Of a stretch of DNA of 64,000 nt, positions 52,075 to 61,789 are shown piece after piece (positions within the stretch are counted from its first letter, which is position 1; each line of letters starts with the position of its first letter). The stretch is from contig NZ_BMSY01000002.1 of NCBI RefSeq assembly GCF_014649395.1, positions 248,001 through 312,000 on the forward strand. Reading direction: 5' to 3'. Source of the stretch: Streptomyces aureoverticillatus (lineage in GTDB: Bacteria > Actinomycetota > Actinomycetes > Streptomycetales > Streptomycetaceae). The notes below the pieces were generated by a model that had not been told where the DNA came from, ran no database searches, and saw nothing but the letters and a program-made list of their open reading frames with translations. Position numbers and translations under genes: made by a program.

Positions 52075-52149
52075 CCCTATGGGGGCTGCGCCCCCTCTCC
52101 CCCCGCCTTTTCGGCCCTTCGGGCCTCGTCCTCAAACGCCGGACGGGCT
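52075..52149 (+). repeat. Dispersed repeat, copy G (right inverted repeat)
   Basis: Begins one base after the epimerase stop. It has gggggctgcgccccc, cggcccttcgggcc and the core cctcgtcctcaaacgccgga, matching copy F in inverted orientation. Confidence 0.9.
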
Positions 52150-52217
52150 TCATTGCCCCGCTCGCCGGACGGGACCCCCACCCACACCACAAGGCCACAA
52201 ACACCCCCGAGGACCCC

Positions 52218-53567
52218 GTGCTCACCCCCCACTACCTCCTCTACGCCCTGCCCTTCTTCCTGCTTGCCTGTTTCCTGGTGTACTGGGCCGGGGCCCGGCA
52301 CGCGTACACGCGCCGGAAGCCCGCCCCGGACGGGGACCCCGCGGCCTTCGAGTGGCACTTCTTCGTGCCGTGTCGCGACGAGGAGACCGTCATCGGCGCG
52401 ACCGTCACCCAGCTGCGTACGGACTTTCCGGCCGCGCACGTGTGGGTGGTCGACGACGACAGTGACGACGGCACCGCGGCCGTCGTGACCGCGCTGGCCG
52501 AGGGCGACGGCAACGTGCACCTGGTCTCGCGCCGCCGCCCGGACGCCCGTATCGGCAAGGGCGCGGCCCTCAACTCGGCGTACGCGGCGCTGAACGACTT
52601 CCTGTCCGGGGCCGCCGACCGCTCCCGTGCCGTCGTGTGTGTCGTCGACGCCGACGGCCGGCTCGCCCCGGACGCGCTCGCGCGGGTCAGCGGCGACGCC
52701 GGTTTCGGTGACCCGGAGACCGGCGGGGTGCAGGTCGGCGTACGGATGCGGAACGTCGTCGAGGCGCGCCCGCTGCCGGAGCGCGGGCGTGCCGCCAACG
52801 CCTTCGCGCGGCTGCTCGTGCGCATGCAGGACATGGAGTTCGCGGTGTCCAACGCGGGCATGCAGCTGCTGCGCGGCCGCACCGGTTCGGTGGGCCTCGG
52901 CGGCAACGGCCAGTTCACGCGGCTGACCGCGCTCGACCGCATCGCGGCCGCCGAACGCCGCCCCTGGCAGCGCGACGCGCTCCTGGAGGACTACGAGCTC
53001 GGCCTGCACATGATCCTCGGCGGATATCGAGTCGCCCACGTCGCGGACACCCACGTCTCGCAGGAAGGGCTGCCGCTCGCCCGCCGCTTCCTCACCCAGC
53101 GCACCCGCTGGGCCCAGGGCAACCTCCAGTGCGTGCGCTACGCGCCCCGCATCGTGGGTTCCCGGCACTACTCGGGCCGTGGCGTCCTGGAGACCCTGTA
53201 CACGTTCATGCAGCCGCTCGCGCACGTCGCGACGCTCGTCCTGAGCGTGCTGCTGCTGGGCGCCGTCGTCGCGGGAGGTTCGATGCGGGACGCGTTCCTC
53301 GGCAACTGGCCGCTGATCCTGGTCCTGTGCGCGCTTTCGGTGCTGCCGTTCGTGGCCTGGGGGCCGCTCTACCGCCGGGACTTCGCCCCCGACCGCTCCC
53401 GGCTGACCGGCCTGCTGTGGGGGCTTGCGCTGTGGCTGTACGCGTACCACGTGTTCGTCGTGTCGGCGCGCGGGTTCCTGCGTCTGCTCCGGGGCCGGAA
53501 CGGCTGGGCGAAGACGCGGCGCAACGCGGAGGCCGTGGGAACGGGGCCGGTCGCCACGGAGGCCTGA
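52218..53567 (+). CDS. Processive-type membrane glycosyltransferase (GT2)
   Basis: 449 aa. An N-terminal helix (LLYALPFFLLACFLVYWAG) precedes a cytosolic GT-A domain with VVDDDSDDGT, CVVDADGRLAP, GGNGQFTRL, EDYELGLHM and QRTRWAQGN. The D, DxD, ED and QxxRW set is that of cellulose/hyaluronan/PNAG synthases. Three to four C-terminal helices follow. The QxxRW motif indicates a polymer-forming enzyme. With the epimerase upstream, an amino-sugar surface polysaccharide is plausible. GTG start follows GAGG. It ends at a very strong bidirectional terminator. Confidence 0.9.
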   Translation: MLTPHYLLYALPFFLLACFLVYWAGARHAYTRRKPAPDGDPAAFEWHFFVPCRDEETVIGATVTQLRTDFPAAHVWVVDDDSDDGTAAVVTALAEGDGNVHLVSRRRPDARIGKGAALNSAYAALNDFLSGAADRSRAVVCVVDADGRLAPDALARVSGDAGFGDPETGGVQVGVRMRNVVEARPLPERGRAANAFARLLVRMQDMEFAVSNAGMQLLRGRTGSVGLGGNGQFTRLTALDRIAAAERRPWQRDALLEDYELGLHMILGGYRVAHVADTHVSQEGLPLARRFLTQRTRWAQGNLQCVRYAPRIVGSRHYSGRGVLETLYTFMQPLAHVATLVLSVLLLGAVVAGGSMRDAFLGNWPLILVLCALSVLPFVAWGPLYRRDFAPDRSRLTGLLWGLALWLYAYHVFVVSARGFLRLLRGRNGWAKTRRNAEAVGTGPVATEA

Positions 53568-53578
53568 CCGGCCGGTCT

Positions 53579-53633
53579 GTACGTGGACGGGGGCGCCCGG
53601 AACATTCAGTTCCGGGCGCCCCCGTCCACGTAC
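53579..53633. terminator. 25-bp perfect bidirectional terminator
   Basis: A 25-bp perfect stem (starting gtacgtggacgggggcgccc) around the loop ATTCA lies between the convergent GT2 and valS genes. Confidence 0.95.
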
Positions 53634-53647
53634 GCCGTTGAAGTCCC

Positions 53648-56272
53648 TTACGCCGCCGGGAGGTTGGCCAGCTGGGCCTGGAGGCGGGCGATGTCCTCGT
53701 CGGCCTTGGCGAGGCGGCCGCGGATCTTGTCCACCACCTGGTCGGGGGCCTTGGCGAGGAACGCCTCGTTGCCGAGCTTGGCGGTGGCCTGGGCCTTCTC
53801 CTTCTCGGCGGCCGCCAGGTCCTTGGCGAGCCGCTTGCGCTCCGCCGCCACGTCGATCGTGCCGGAGAGGTCGAGGGCGACCGTCGCGCCGGACACCGGC
53901 AGCGTCGCCGTCGCCGCGAAGCTCTCGCCCTCCGGCTGGAGGCGCAGGAGCTGGCGGACGGCGGCCTCGTGCGGGGCGAACGGCGTGCCGTCCAGGGTGA
54001 GGCGGGCCGGGACCTTCTGGCCGGGCTGGAGGCCCTGGTCGGCGCGGAAGCGGCGCACCTCGGTGACGAGGCTCTGGAGGGACTCGATCTCCTTCTCGGC
54101 GGCCGCGTCACGGAAGCCGCTGTCCTTGGGCCAGGCGGCGACGACGACGGACTCACCGCCGGTGAGCGTGGTCCACAGCGTCTCCGTCACGAACGGCACC
54201 ACCGGGTGGAGCAGGCGCAGCGTGACGTCGAGCACCTCGCCGAGGACGCGCTTGCTGACCTCGGCCGCGGGGCCGCCCGCCATGAACGTGGTCTTGGACA
54301 GCTCGACGTACCAGTCGAAGACCTCGTCCCAGGCGAAGTGGAAGAGGGCGTCGGAGAGCTTCGCGAACTGGTAGTCCTCGTACAGCGCGTCGACCTCGGC
54401 GACCACCGTGTTCAGGCGGGAGAGGATCCAGCGGTCCGTCGCCGACATCGCGGCGGCGTCGGGCAGCGGGCCCTCGACCGTGGCGCCGTTCATCAGCGCG
54501 AAGCGGGTGGCGTTCCAGATCTTGTTGGCGAAGTTCCGGGAGCCCTGCACCCAGTCCTCGCCGATCGGCACGTCGACGCCGGGGTTGGCGCCGCGGGCGA
54601 GGGTGAAGCGCAGCGCGTCGGAGCCGTACTTGTCCATCCAGTCCAGCGGGTTGACCGCGTTCCCGAAGGACTTCGACATCTTCTTGCCGAACTGGTCGCG
54701 GACCATGCCGTGCAGGGCGATGGTGTGGAACGGCGGGGTGCCGTCCATCGCGTACAGGCCGAACATCATCATCCGGGCGACCCAGAAGAAGAGGATGTCG
54801 TAGCCGGTGACCAGGACGGAGTTCGGGTAGAACTTCGCGAGGCTGTCGGTCTTCTCGGGCCAGCCGAGGGTGGAGAAGGGCCACAGGCCGGAGGAAAACC
54901 AGGTGTCGAGGACGTCGGTGTCCTGCGTCCAGCCCTCGCCGGTGGGCGCCTCTTCGTCGGGGCCGACGCAGACGACCTCACCGTTCGGGCCGTACCAGAC
55001 GGGAATCCGGTGCCCCCACCACAGCTGCCGCGAGATGCACCAGTCGTGGAGGTTGTCGACCCACTCGAAGTAGCGCTTCTCCATCTCCTGCGGGTGGATC
55101 TTGACCTGGCCGTCGCGGACCGCGTCACCGGCGGCCTTCGCGAGCGGGCCGACCTTGACCCACCACTGCATGGACAGGCGCGGCTCGATGGTGGTCTTGC
55201 AGCGCGAGCAGTGCCCGACCGAGTGTGTGTACGGACGCTTCTCGGCCACGATGCGGCCCTCGGCGCGCAGCGCGCCGACGATGGCCGAGCGGGCCTCCAG
55301 GCGGTCCAGGCCCTGGAAGGGGCCGTGCGCCGTGATGACGGCGTGCTCGTCCATGACCGCGATGTTCGGCAGGTCGTGGCGCTGGCCGATCTCGAAGTCG
55401 TTCGGGTCGTGGGCGGGCGTCACCTTGACGGCGCCGGTGCCGAACTCGGGGTCGACGTGCTCGTCGGCGACGACCGGGATGGACCGGTCGGTGAGCGGCA
55501 GCTTGATGAGCTTGCCGACGAGGTGCTTGTACCGCTCGTCCTCGGGGTGCACGGCGACGGCCGTGTCGCCGAGCATCGTCTCGGCACGGGTGGTCGCGAC
55601 GACGAGGGTCTCGTCACCCTCCCCGTACGTGATCGACACCAGCTCGCCGTCGTCGTCCTGGTACTCCACCTCGATGTCCGAGATGGCGGTGAGGCAGCGC
55701 GGGCACCAGTTGATGATGCGCTCGGCGCGGTAGATCAGCTCGTCCTCGTAGAGCCGCTTGAAGATCGTCTGGACGGCCTTGGACAGGCCCTCGTCCATGG
55801 TGAAGCGCTCACGCGACCACGCGACACCGTCTCCCAGGCGGCGCATCTGGCCGGAGATCTGCCCGCCGGACTCGGCCTTCCACCGCCACACGCGCTCGAC
55901 GAACGCCTCGCGGCCGAGGTCGTGCCGGGACTTGCCCTCCTTGCCGAGCTCGCGCTCGACGACGTTCTGGGTGGCGATACCGGCGTGGTCCATGCCCGGC
56001 TGCCAGAGCACCTCGTACCCCTGCATGCGCTTGCGGCGGGTCAGGGCGTCGATGAGGGTGTGCTCGAAGGCGTGGCCCAGGTGCAGGCTGCCGGTGACGT
56101 TCGGCGGGGGGATGACGACGGTGTACGGCGGCTTCTCGCTGCTCGCGTCGGCGTCGAAGTAGCCCCGCTCCACCCAGCGCTCGTACAGCGCCCCCTCTAC
56201 CTCGGACGGCGCGTACTGCGTCGGGAGTTCGGGGGTGGTCGCTGGCGGCTGCTGCTGAGCGTTCTCGGTCAC
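53648..56272 (-). CDS. valS: Valyl-tRNA synthetase
   Basis: 874 aa class I synthetase. The HIGH-type signature is [14 protein letters not shown] near residue 55 and KMSKS is [15 protein letters not shown] near residue 530. The CP1 editing domain and C-terminal anticodon and coiled-coil arm ([20 protein letters not shown]) are present, so the gene is complete. GTG start. The 160-bp gap upstream is divergent from the PGQY-rich gene. Confidence 0.98.
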   Translation of the reverse strand: MTENAQQQPPATTPELPTQYAPSEVEGALYERWVERGYFDADASSEKPPYTVVIPPPNVTGSLHLGHAFEHTLIDALTRRKRMQGYEVLWQPGMDHAGIATQNVVERELGKEGKSRHDLGREAFVERVWRWKAESGGQISGQMRRLGDGVAWSRERFTMDEGLSKAVQTIFKRLYEDELIYRAERIINWCPRCLTAISDIEVEYQDDDGELVSITYGEGDETLVVATTRAETMLGDTAVAVHPEDERYKHLVGKLIKLPLTDRSIPVVADEHVDPEFGTGAVKVTPAHDPNDFEIGQRHDLPNIAVMDEHAVITAHGPFQGLDRLEARSAIVGALRAEGRIVAEKRPYTHSVGHCSRCKTTIEPRLSMQWWVKVGPLAKAAGDAVRDGQVKIHPQEMEKRYFEWVDNLHDWCISRQLWWGHRIPVWYGPNGEVVCVGPDEEAPTGEGWTQDTDVLDTWFSSGLWPFSTLGWPEKTDSLAKFYPNSVLVTGYDILFFWVARMMMFGLYAMDGTPPFHTIALHGMVRDQFGKKMSKSFGNAVNPLDWMDKYGSDALRFTLARGANPGVDVPIGEDWVQGSRNFANKIWNATRFALMNGATVEGPLPDAAAMSATDRWILSRLNTVVAEVDALYEDYQFAKLSDALFHFAWDEVFDWYVELSKTTFMAGGPAAEVSKRVLGEVLDVTLRLLHPVVPFVTETLWTTLTGGESVVVAAWPKDSGFRDAAAEKEIESLQSLVTEVRRFRADQGLQPGQKVPARLTLDGTPFAPHEAAVRQLLRLQPEGESFAATATLPVSGATVALDLSGTIDVAAERKRLAKDLAAAEKEKAQATAKLGNEAFLAKAPDQVVDKIRGRLAKADEDIARLQAQLANLPAA

Positions 56273-56436
56273 GGGCCCAGTTTAGGGGTGTCACAGACTG
56301 GTCCCGAAACCGGAATCTTCAGTAACGGTTGGAGCCCCGGACGCCACCGCGGCCCCCGCGTCGGTCAGGATGTCGGGAACACATAAGCGCGCGGGAGAAT
56401 GTGGGCGCGTTCAGGCGTTCGAGGGGAACCCCAGTA

Positions 56437-57423
56437 ATGAGCTACAACCAGCCGGGCCCGTACGGCGGGCAGCAGCCGCAGCAGCCCGGGCCGTACGGCG
56501 GCGGCCAGCCGCAGCAGCCCGGCCCGTACGGCCAGCCGCCGCAGGCCCCGGGGCCCGGCTACGGCTACCCACAGCAGGCCCCGCAGGGCGTGCCGCCGCA
56601 GCAGCCGCCCGGTTACGGCTACCCGCAGCAGCCGGGAGCCCCGTACGGCCAGCCGCAGCAGCCCGGCCCTTACGGGCAGCAGCCGCAGGCCCCCTACGGC
56701 CAGGTCCCGCCGCCCCCGCCGGGCGGAGGCGGCGGGGGCAAGAAGACGGGCCTGATCATCGGCGCGGTCGCCGTCGTGGCGGCGATCGGCGTGGGCGCGT
56801 ACTTCGTCCTGGGCGGCAGCGACAGCGGCTCCGCCGAAGTCAAGGACGACGGCCCCCACAAGCTCACCACGCCCGCGACGGTCCTCGGCGACTACAAGAA
56901 GTCCGAGAGCGGCGGCGGTGGCTTCTCGTTCAGCGACGACGACCTGGAGGATGCCGAGAAGGACGGCGTGAAGAACGCCGAGGACGTCAATGCCGAGTAC
57001 AGCACGGGTGACCCGAGCAATCCCTTGGCGGGCAAGGCCCTCAACTTCATGGGCATCTACGGTGACATCGAGGACCCCGACAAGCTGGTCGACAAGATGT
57101 TCAGCCGGATGAAGGCCGAGTCCGAGAAGAGCGACGAGCAGAAGCGGACCGGCAAGCTCGTCGGCAGCCCGGAGGACTTCGGGTCGGACCAGGTGGCACT
57201 GAAGTGCCAGGAGTCCGTGCTCAAGAACGACTCGCCGTCCGGCGGTTCGACGTCCGGCCCCAAGGAGATCCACATGCCGATCTGCGTCTGGGCCGACCAC
57301 AGCACGCTCGGCGTCGTGATCCCGATCGAGCTGGCCGACGCCATGGCCGGCAAGAGCCCCTCGCTCAGCGACTCCGCGGACACCACGAAGAAGTTCCGCG
57401 ACGACGTCCGCGTCAAGGCCTGA
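56437..57423 (+). CDS. PGQY-rich one-TM protein, tandem paralogue 1
   Basis: 328 aa. Residues 1-~100 are a cytosolic Pro/Gly/Gln/Tyr repeat (QQPGPYGQ, GYGYPQQAPQG). One helix (TGLIIGAVAVVAAIGVGAYF) lies near 105-124. A ~200 residue outside domain follows with two cysteines (KCQES and PICVWADH) likely disulphide-bonded. It matches the gene 100 bp downstream throughout. ATG start with GAGGGG 10 bp upstream. This architecture is common in streptomycete exported proteins of unknown role. Confidence 0.88.
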   Translation: MSYNQPGPYGGQQPQQPGPYGGGQPQQPGPYGQPPQAPGPGYGYPQQAPQGVPPQQPPGYGYPQQPGAPYGQPQQPGPYGQQPQAPYGQVPPPPPGGGGGGKKTGLIIGAVAVVAAIGVGAYFVLGGSDSGSAEVKDDGPHKLTTPATVLGDYKKSESGGGGFSFSDDDLEDAEKDGVKNAEDVNAEYSTGDPSNPLAGKALNFMGIYGDIEDPDKLVDKMFSRMKAESEKSDEQKRTGKLVGSPEDFGSDQVALKCQESVLKNDSPSGGSTSGPKEIHMPICVWADHSTLGVVIPIELADAMAGKSPSLSDSADTTKKFRDDVRVKA

Positions 57424-57441
57424 GGCACGGCTCGCACGCAC

Positions 57442-57468
57442 GGGCCCCGGCTGCCGAGGCCGGGGCCC
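57442..57468 (+). terminator. Hairpin between the tandem paralogues
   Basis: GGGCCCCGGC pairs with GCCGGGGCCC around TGCCGAG, 18 bp after the first paralogue's stop. The second copy may therefore be partly independently expressed. Confidence 0.75.
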
Positions 57469-57521
57469 ACCTGCGTCACGATGGGCGACGCAGCACCGCA
57501 TCACGAAGGGGGAACCCAAGA

Positions 57522-58526
57522 ATGAGCCACAACCAGCCGGGCCCGTACGGCGGCCAGCAGCCCGATCCCTACGGCGGCGGCCAGCCGCAGCAGCCCGGCC
57601 CGTACGGCCAGCAGCCCCAGGCCCCCCAGCCCGGCTACGGCTACCCGCAGCAGCAGCCCCAGCAGCCGGGCTACGGCTACCCCCAGCAGGCCCCGCAAGG
57701 CGTCCCGCCCCAGCAGCCCTACGGCCAGCCCGGCTACAGCCAGCCGCAGCAGCCCGGCCCCTACGGGCAGCAGCCCCAGGCCCCCTACGGCCAGGTCCCG
57801 CCGCCCCCGCCCGGCGGAGGCGGCGGCAAGAAGACGGGCCTGATCATCGGCGCGGTCGCCGTCGTCGCCGCGATCGGCGTCGGCGCGTACTTCGTCCTCG
57901 GCGGCAGCGACAGCGACGGCTCCGGCTCGGTCAAGGACGACGGCCCCCACAAGCTCACGACGCCCGCGACGGTCCTCACCGACTACAAGCAGAAGCCGGG
58001 CAGCGCCGACGGTGGCGGTATGTCCTCCGAGCAGACCAAGAAGGCCGCGAAGTACGGGGTGAAGAACCCCAAGGACGTCGAGGCCCAGTACATGTCGGGC
58101 ACCCAGGAAAACCCGCTGGGGCAGAAGATCCTGCAGTTCAACGGCGTCTACGGCGACATCGAGGACCCCGCGTCGGTCATCGACAAGATGTTCTCCGCGG
58201 CGGAGAAGAAGTCCAAGGAGAACAACCCCGGCGGCCAGAAGGTGACCGTCATCGGCAGCCCGAAGTCGTACAACCCCTCCGAGCTCGACGGCGCGGTCAT
58301 GAAGTGCCAGGAGATGAAGTACGCCATGGGCTCGGGCTCGTCGACCGGCAGCAGCCAGGGCCCCAAGGAAATGTCCATGGCCACCTGCATCTGGGGCGAC
58401 AAGAGCACGATCGGCATCGTCGTCACCGCGGACGTGGCCAACGCCCTGGCGGGCAAGACTGCCGACCTGTCGGCGGCGGCGGACAAGACGGCCAAGTTCC
58501 GCAAGGAAGTCCGCGTCAAGCTCTGA
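57522..58526 (+). CDS. PGQY-rich one-TM protein, tandem paralogue 2
   Basis: 334 aa. Same layout as the preceding gene: a Q/P/G/Y repeat arm, an identical membrane helix (TGLIIGAVAVVAAIGVGAYF), the shared VKDDGPHKLTTPATVL segment right after it, and paired cysteines (MKCQEM and ATCIWGDK). The outside domains have diverged (one is KSESGGGGFSF-rich, this one KQKPGSADGGG-rich), so the copies may have specialised. ATG start 9 bp after GAAGGGGG. Confidence 0.88.
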   Translation: MSHNQPGPYGGQQPDPYGGGQPQQPGPYGQQPQAPQPGYGYPQQQPQQPGYGYPQQAPQGVPPQQPYGQPGYSQPQQPGPYGQQPQAPYGQVPPPPPGGGGGKKTGLIIGAVAVVAAIGVGAYFVLGGSDSDGSGSVKDDGPHKLTTPATVLTDYKQKPGSADGGGMSSEQTKKAAKYGVKNPKDVEAQYMSGTQENPLGQKILQFNGVYGDIEDPASVIDKMFSAAEKKSKENNPGGQKVTVIGSPKSYNPSELDGAVMKCQEMKYAMGSGSSTGSSQGPKEMSMATCIWGDKSTIGIVVTADVANALAGKTADLSAAADKTAKFRKEVRVKL

Positions 58527-58546
58527 CCGTCCGGTCGGACATCAGC

Positions 58547-58574
58547 AAGGGCCCGGCCGTTCGGCCGGGCCTTT
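58547..58574 (+). terminator. Terminator of the paralogue pair
   Basis: AAGGGCCCGGCC pairs with GGCCGGGCCTTT around GTTC, about 20 bp after the stop; the T-run is short. Confidence 0.85.
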
Positions 58575-58624
58575 CGCATGCCTCAGGGGGGGAGCAGATG
58601 TGAGCGGCAGACAGCACACACAAC

Positions 58625-58655
58625 AGCGCCCGGCGAGGTCAACTCGCCGGGCGCT
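58625..58655 (-). terminator. Terminator of clpX
   Basis: AGCGCCCGGCGAG pairs perfectly with CTCGCCGGGCGCT around a 5-nt loop, about 30 bp beyond the clpX stop. Confidence 0.85.
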
Positions 58656-58683
58656 CTTGGTTGTTCACGTGCCGCCGCGCGGC

Positions 58684-59970
58684 TTACGCGGACTTCTGCT
58701 CGCCCGCCCCCGGCCCCCGCACCTCGCGCGGCACCAGCGTCGGGTTCACGTTCGAGTGGACGACGTCCGCCGTGATGACGACGCGGGCCACGTCCTTGCG
58801 GGACGGCACCTCGTACATCACCGACTGGAGGACCTCCTCCATGATGGCGCGCAGGCCGCGCGCGCCGGTCTGGCGCAGGATCGCCTGGTCCGCGATGGCT
58901 TCGAGGGCCTCGCGCTCGAAGTCCAGCTCCACGCCGTCGAGTTCGAAGAGACGCTGGTACTGCTTCACGAGGGCGTTGCGCGGCTCGACCAGGATCTGGA
59001 GCAGGGCCTCGCGGTCGAGGTTGTGGACCGAGGTGATGACGGGCAGGCGGCCGATGAACTCGGGGATCATCCCGAACTTCACCAGGTCCTCCGGCATGAT
59101 GTCCTCGAACTGGTCCTTCTCCTCCAGCTCCCGCTTGGAGCGGATCGTGGCGCCGAAGCCGATGCCCTTCGCCCCGGCCCGCGACTCGATGATCTTCTCC
59201 AGGCCGGCGAAGGCGCCGCCCACGATGAAGAGCACGTTCGTCGTGTCGATCTGGATGAATTCCTGGTGCGGGTGCTTGCGGCCGCCCTGCGGCGGGACCG
59301 AGGCCGTCGTGCCCTCAAGGATCTTGAGGAGGGCCTGCTGGACACCTTCACCGGAAACGTCGCGCGTGATCGACGGGTTTTCGCTCTTCCGGGCTACCTT
59401 GTCGATCTCGTCGATGTAGATGATGCCCGTCTCGGCCTTCTTGACGTCGTAGTCGGCGGCCTGGATGAGCTTGAGGAGGATGTTCTCCACGTCCTCGCCG
59501 ACATAGCCCGCCTCCGTGAGCGCCGTCGCGTCCGCGATGGCGAAGGGGACGTTCAGCATGCGGGCGAGCGTCTGGGCGAGCAGCGTCTTGCCGGAGCCGG
59601 TGGGGCCGAGCAGCAGGATGTTGGACTTCGCCAGCTCGATGGCGTCCTCGCGGCCCTGCGCGCCGCCGTTCTCCCCGGCCTGGACGCGCTTGTAGTGGTT
59701 GTAGACGGCGACGGAGAGGGCCTTCTTGGCGGGCTCCTGACCGACTACGTACCCCTCGAGGAACTCGTAGATCTCGCGGGGCTTGGGCAGTTCCTCCCAG
59801 CGGACCTCGCTCGTCTCGGCGAGCTCTTCCTCGATGATCTCGTTACAGAGATCGATGCACTCATCGCAGATGTACACGCCGGGGCCTGCGATGAGCTTCT
59901 TGACCTGCTTCTGGCTCTTGCCACAGAACGAGCACTTGAGCAGATCGCCGCCGTCACCGATGCGTGCCAC
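58684..59970 (-). CDS. clpX: ClpX, ATPase subunit of ClpXP
   Basis: 428 aa AAA+ unfoldase. The N-terminal zinc domain has CSFC and CDEC near residues 13-41. The Walker A is [14 protein letters not shown] near residue 122; GYVGEDVEN, the Walker [10 protein letters not shown] and sensor-2 [10 protein letters not shown] follow. It recognises tagged or regulatory proteins and feeds them to ClpP. GTG start. The 204-bp gap to clpP2 contains a terminator, so clpX probably has its own promoter. Confidence 0.98.
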   Translation of the reverse strand: MARIGDGGDLLKCSFCGKSQKQVKKLIAGPGVYICDECIDLCNEIIEEELAETSEVRWEELPKPREIYEFLEGYVVGQEPAKKALSVAVYNHYKRVQAGENGGAQGREDAIELAKSNILLLGPTGSGKTLLAQTLARMLNVPFAIADATALTEAGYVGEDVENILLKLIQAADYDVKKAETGIIYIDEIDKVARKSENPSITRDVSGEGVQQALLKILEGTTASVPPQGGRKHPHQEFIQIDTTNVLFIVGGAFAGLEKIIESRAGAKGIGFGATIRSKRELEEKDQFEDIMPEDLVKFGMIPEFIGRLPVITSVHNLDREALLQILVEPRNALVKQYQRLFELDGVELDFEREALEAIADQAILRQTGARGLRAIMEEVLQSVMYEVPSRKDVARVVITADVVHSNVNPTLVPREVRGPGAGEQKSA

Positions 59971-60127
59971 GGTGTGCTTCCCCTTCGCCTGGGAGACGCC
60001 GTTGGTCCAGCGGCTCCTGGTGCCTTGTATCCGACGGTACCTTGCCTGGCCCCCCGTTCGGGCCCCCCTTGGCGCGGTTCGCTTCCACGCGGACCGTACC
60101 CCAGGGGTGGGCGGATGGTGCTGCGGT

Positions 60128-60163
60128 CCCCCGGACGAGGCCGGCAGGTGGTCTCGTCCGGGG
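60128..60163 (-). terminator. Hairpin between clpP2 and clpX
   Basis: CCCCGGACGAG pairs with CTCGTCCGGGG around a 13-nt loop, about 12 bp beyond the clpP2 stop. Confidence 0.75.
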
Positions 60164-60174
60164 CCCGGCGGGGC

Positions 60175-60846
60175 TCAGAGAACCGAGGCGTTGTTCATCT
60201 TCCGGGTGGAGATGATCTGGTCGATCAGGCCGTACTCCAGCGCGCCCTCGGCGGTGAGGATCTTGTCGCGCTCGATGTCGTCGCGGATCTTCTCGATCGG
60301 CGTCGTGGAGTGCTTGGCCAGCAGTTCCTCGAGCTGCGTACGCATCCGGAGGATCTCGTTGGCCGCGATCTCCAGGTCGGAGAGCTGCTCGCGGCCCGTT
60401 CCGCCGGACGGCTGGTGGATCAGCACGCGGGCGTTCGGCAGGGCCATGCGCTTGCCCGGCGTACCGGCGGCGAGGAGCACGGCGGCCGCGGAGGACGCCT
60501 GGCCCATGCAGACCGTCTGGATGTCGGGCTTCACGAACTGCATGGTGTCGTAGATCGCGGTGAGCGCCGTGAAGGAGCCGCCCGGGCTGTTGATGTAGAC
60601 CGAGATGTCCCGGTCGGGGTCCATCGACTCCAGGCACAGGAGCTGCGCCATGACGTCGTTGGCGGAGGCGTCGTCGATCTGGACGCCGAGGAAGATCACG
60701 CGCTCTTCGAACAGCTTCGCGTACGGGTCGTACTCACGCACGCCCTGCGAGGTGCGCTCGACGAAGCGCGGGATCACATAGCGGTTGTCCACCTGGGGGC
60801 CGGTGTGCAGGCCCGAGGGCTGGCCGCTGGCGGGGAAGGTGTTCAT
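60175..60846 (-). CDS. clpP2: ATP-dependent Clp protease proteolytic subunit 2
   Basis: 223 aa serine protease. Catalytic Ser is in [12 protein letters not shown] (about residue 120), His in VLIHQPSGG (about 145), and Asp lies in the [17 protein letters not shown] region. It forms a mixed tetradecamer with ClpP1. The N-terminal ~35 residues form a longer propeptide. It lies 104 bp downstream of clpP1, the usual streptomycete bicistron controlled by ClgR. Confidence 0.97.
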   Translation of the reverse strand: MNTFPASGQPSGLHTGPQVDNRYVIPRFVERTSQGVREYDPYAKLFEERVIFLGVQIDDASANDVMAQLLCLESMDPDRDISVYINSPGGSFTALTAIYDTMQFVKPDIQTVCMGQASSAAAVLLAAGTPGKRMALPNARVLIHQPSGGTGREQLSDLEIAANEILRMRTQLEELLAKHSTTPIEKIRDDIERDKILTAEGALEYGLIDQIISTRKMNNASVL

Positions 60847-60950
60847 CTGAGGTGTTCCGTCCTGGTGATGAGCGTGGGCTTGGTCGGCTGGGACCGGTCC
60901 GCGGAAGCGGCCCCTTACGGGGCCCGCCCCGGACCGAGGTCGGGTGCCTG

Positions 60951-61568
60951 TCAGGCCCCCGTGCCGCCGCCGCCCGGAACACCCGAAGCGGCGCTGATGA
61001 TCTCGTCGATGAGGCCGTACTCCTTGGCCTCCTCGGTGGTGAACCAGCGGTCGCGGTCACCGTCACGGATGATCGTCTCGACCGTCTGGCCGGAGTGGCG
61101 GGCGGTGATCTCGGCCATGCGCTTCTTCGTACGCAGCAGATACTCGGCCTGGATCTTGACGTCGGACGCGGTGCCGCCGATGCCGGCGGAGCCCTGGTGC
61201 ATCAGGATGTCCGTGTGCGGCAGGGCGAAGCGCTTGCCCGCGGTGCCGCCGGTCAGCAGGAACTGGCCCATGGAGGCGGCCATGCCCATGCCGATGGTGA
61301 CGACGTCGTTCGGGATGTACTGCATGGTGTCGTAGATCGCCATGCCGGCGGTCACCGAGCCGCCGGGGCTGTTGATGTAGAGGTAGATGTCCTTCGACGG
61401 ATCTGCCGCGAGGAGGAGCATCTGCGCCGTGATCTTGTTCGCGATGTCGTCGTCGACCTGCTGGCCGAGGAAGACGATGCGCTCGCCGAGCAGCCGGTTG
61501 TACACATGGTCGCCGAGGCCACCACCGATGGACGGCTCACCGGCTGCGTTAGGCATCAGATTCGTCAC
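60951..61568 (-). CDS. clpP1: ATP-dependent Clp protease proteolytic subunit 1
   Basis: 205 aa. Catalytic Ser is in [12 protein letters not shown] (about residue 97), His in ILMHQGSAG (about 122), and Asp in the final third ([18 protein letters not shown]). GTG start ([10 protein letters not shown]). A sequence matching the ClgR operator consensus lies 131 bp upstream. ClpP1P2 is essential-type housekeeping in Streptomyces and affects differentiation. Confidence 0.97.
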   Translation of the reverse strand: MTNLMPNAAGEPSIGGGLGDHVYNRLLGERIVFLGQQVDDDIANKITAQMLLLAADPSKDIYLYINSPGGSVTAGMAIYDTMQYIPNDVVTIGMGMAASMGQFLLTGGTAGKRFALPHTDILMHQGSAGIGGTASDVKIQAEYLLRTKKRMAEITARHSGQTVETIIRDGDRDRWFTTEEAKEYGLIDEIISAASGVPGGGGTGA

Positions 61569-61698
61569 GTATCCACCTGCTCGTCTCTGACGGCACCGGC
61601 CGTCTCAGCATCTTCGTTCTGAGGGCAAGGACTCCACTGCCCCCGTATTCATGGACCCTAACGCGCGGGTCCCTTCGGGGAATCCCGCAGAGGCAACT

Positions 61699-61712
61699 GT
61701 TCGCTGTGAGCG
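61699..61712 (+). promoter_or_regulatory. Putative ClgR operator of clpP1P2
   Basis: GTTCGCTGTGAGCG matches the published ClgR consensus GTTCGC-N5-GCG exactly and lies 131 bp upstream of the clpP1 start. ClgR is the activator of clp genes in Streptomyces. Confidence 0.75.
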
Positions 61713-61789
61713 CAGGTAGCGCCCCCGGCGGGGGCGCGGGCCCACTCGGGGGCGTGGCGGCCCACCCCGTCGGGGCCGGGGGACCGTGT

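Noticed and set aside
60077..60091. GTTCGC followed by GCG upstream of clpX, resembling a ClgR site
   Set aside because: The spacer is six bases, not five, so it does not match the consensus.
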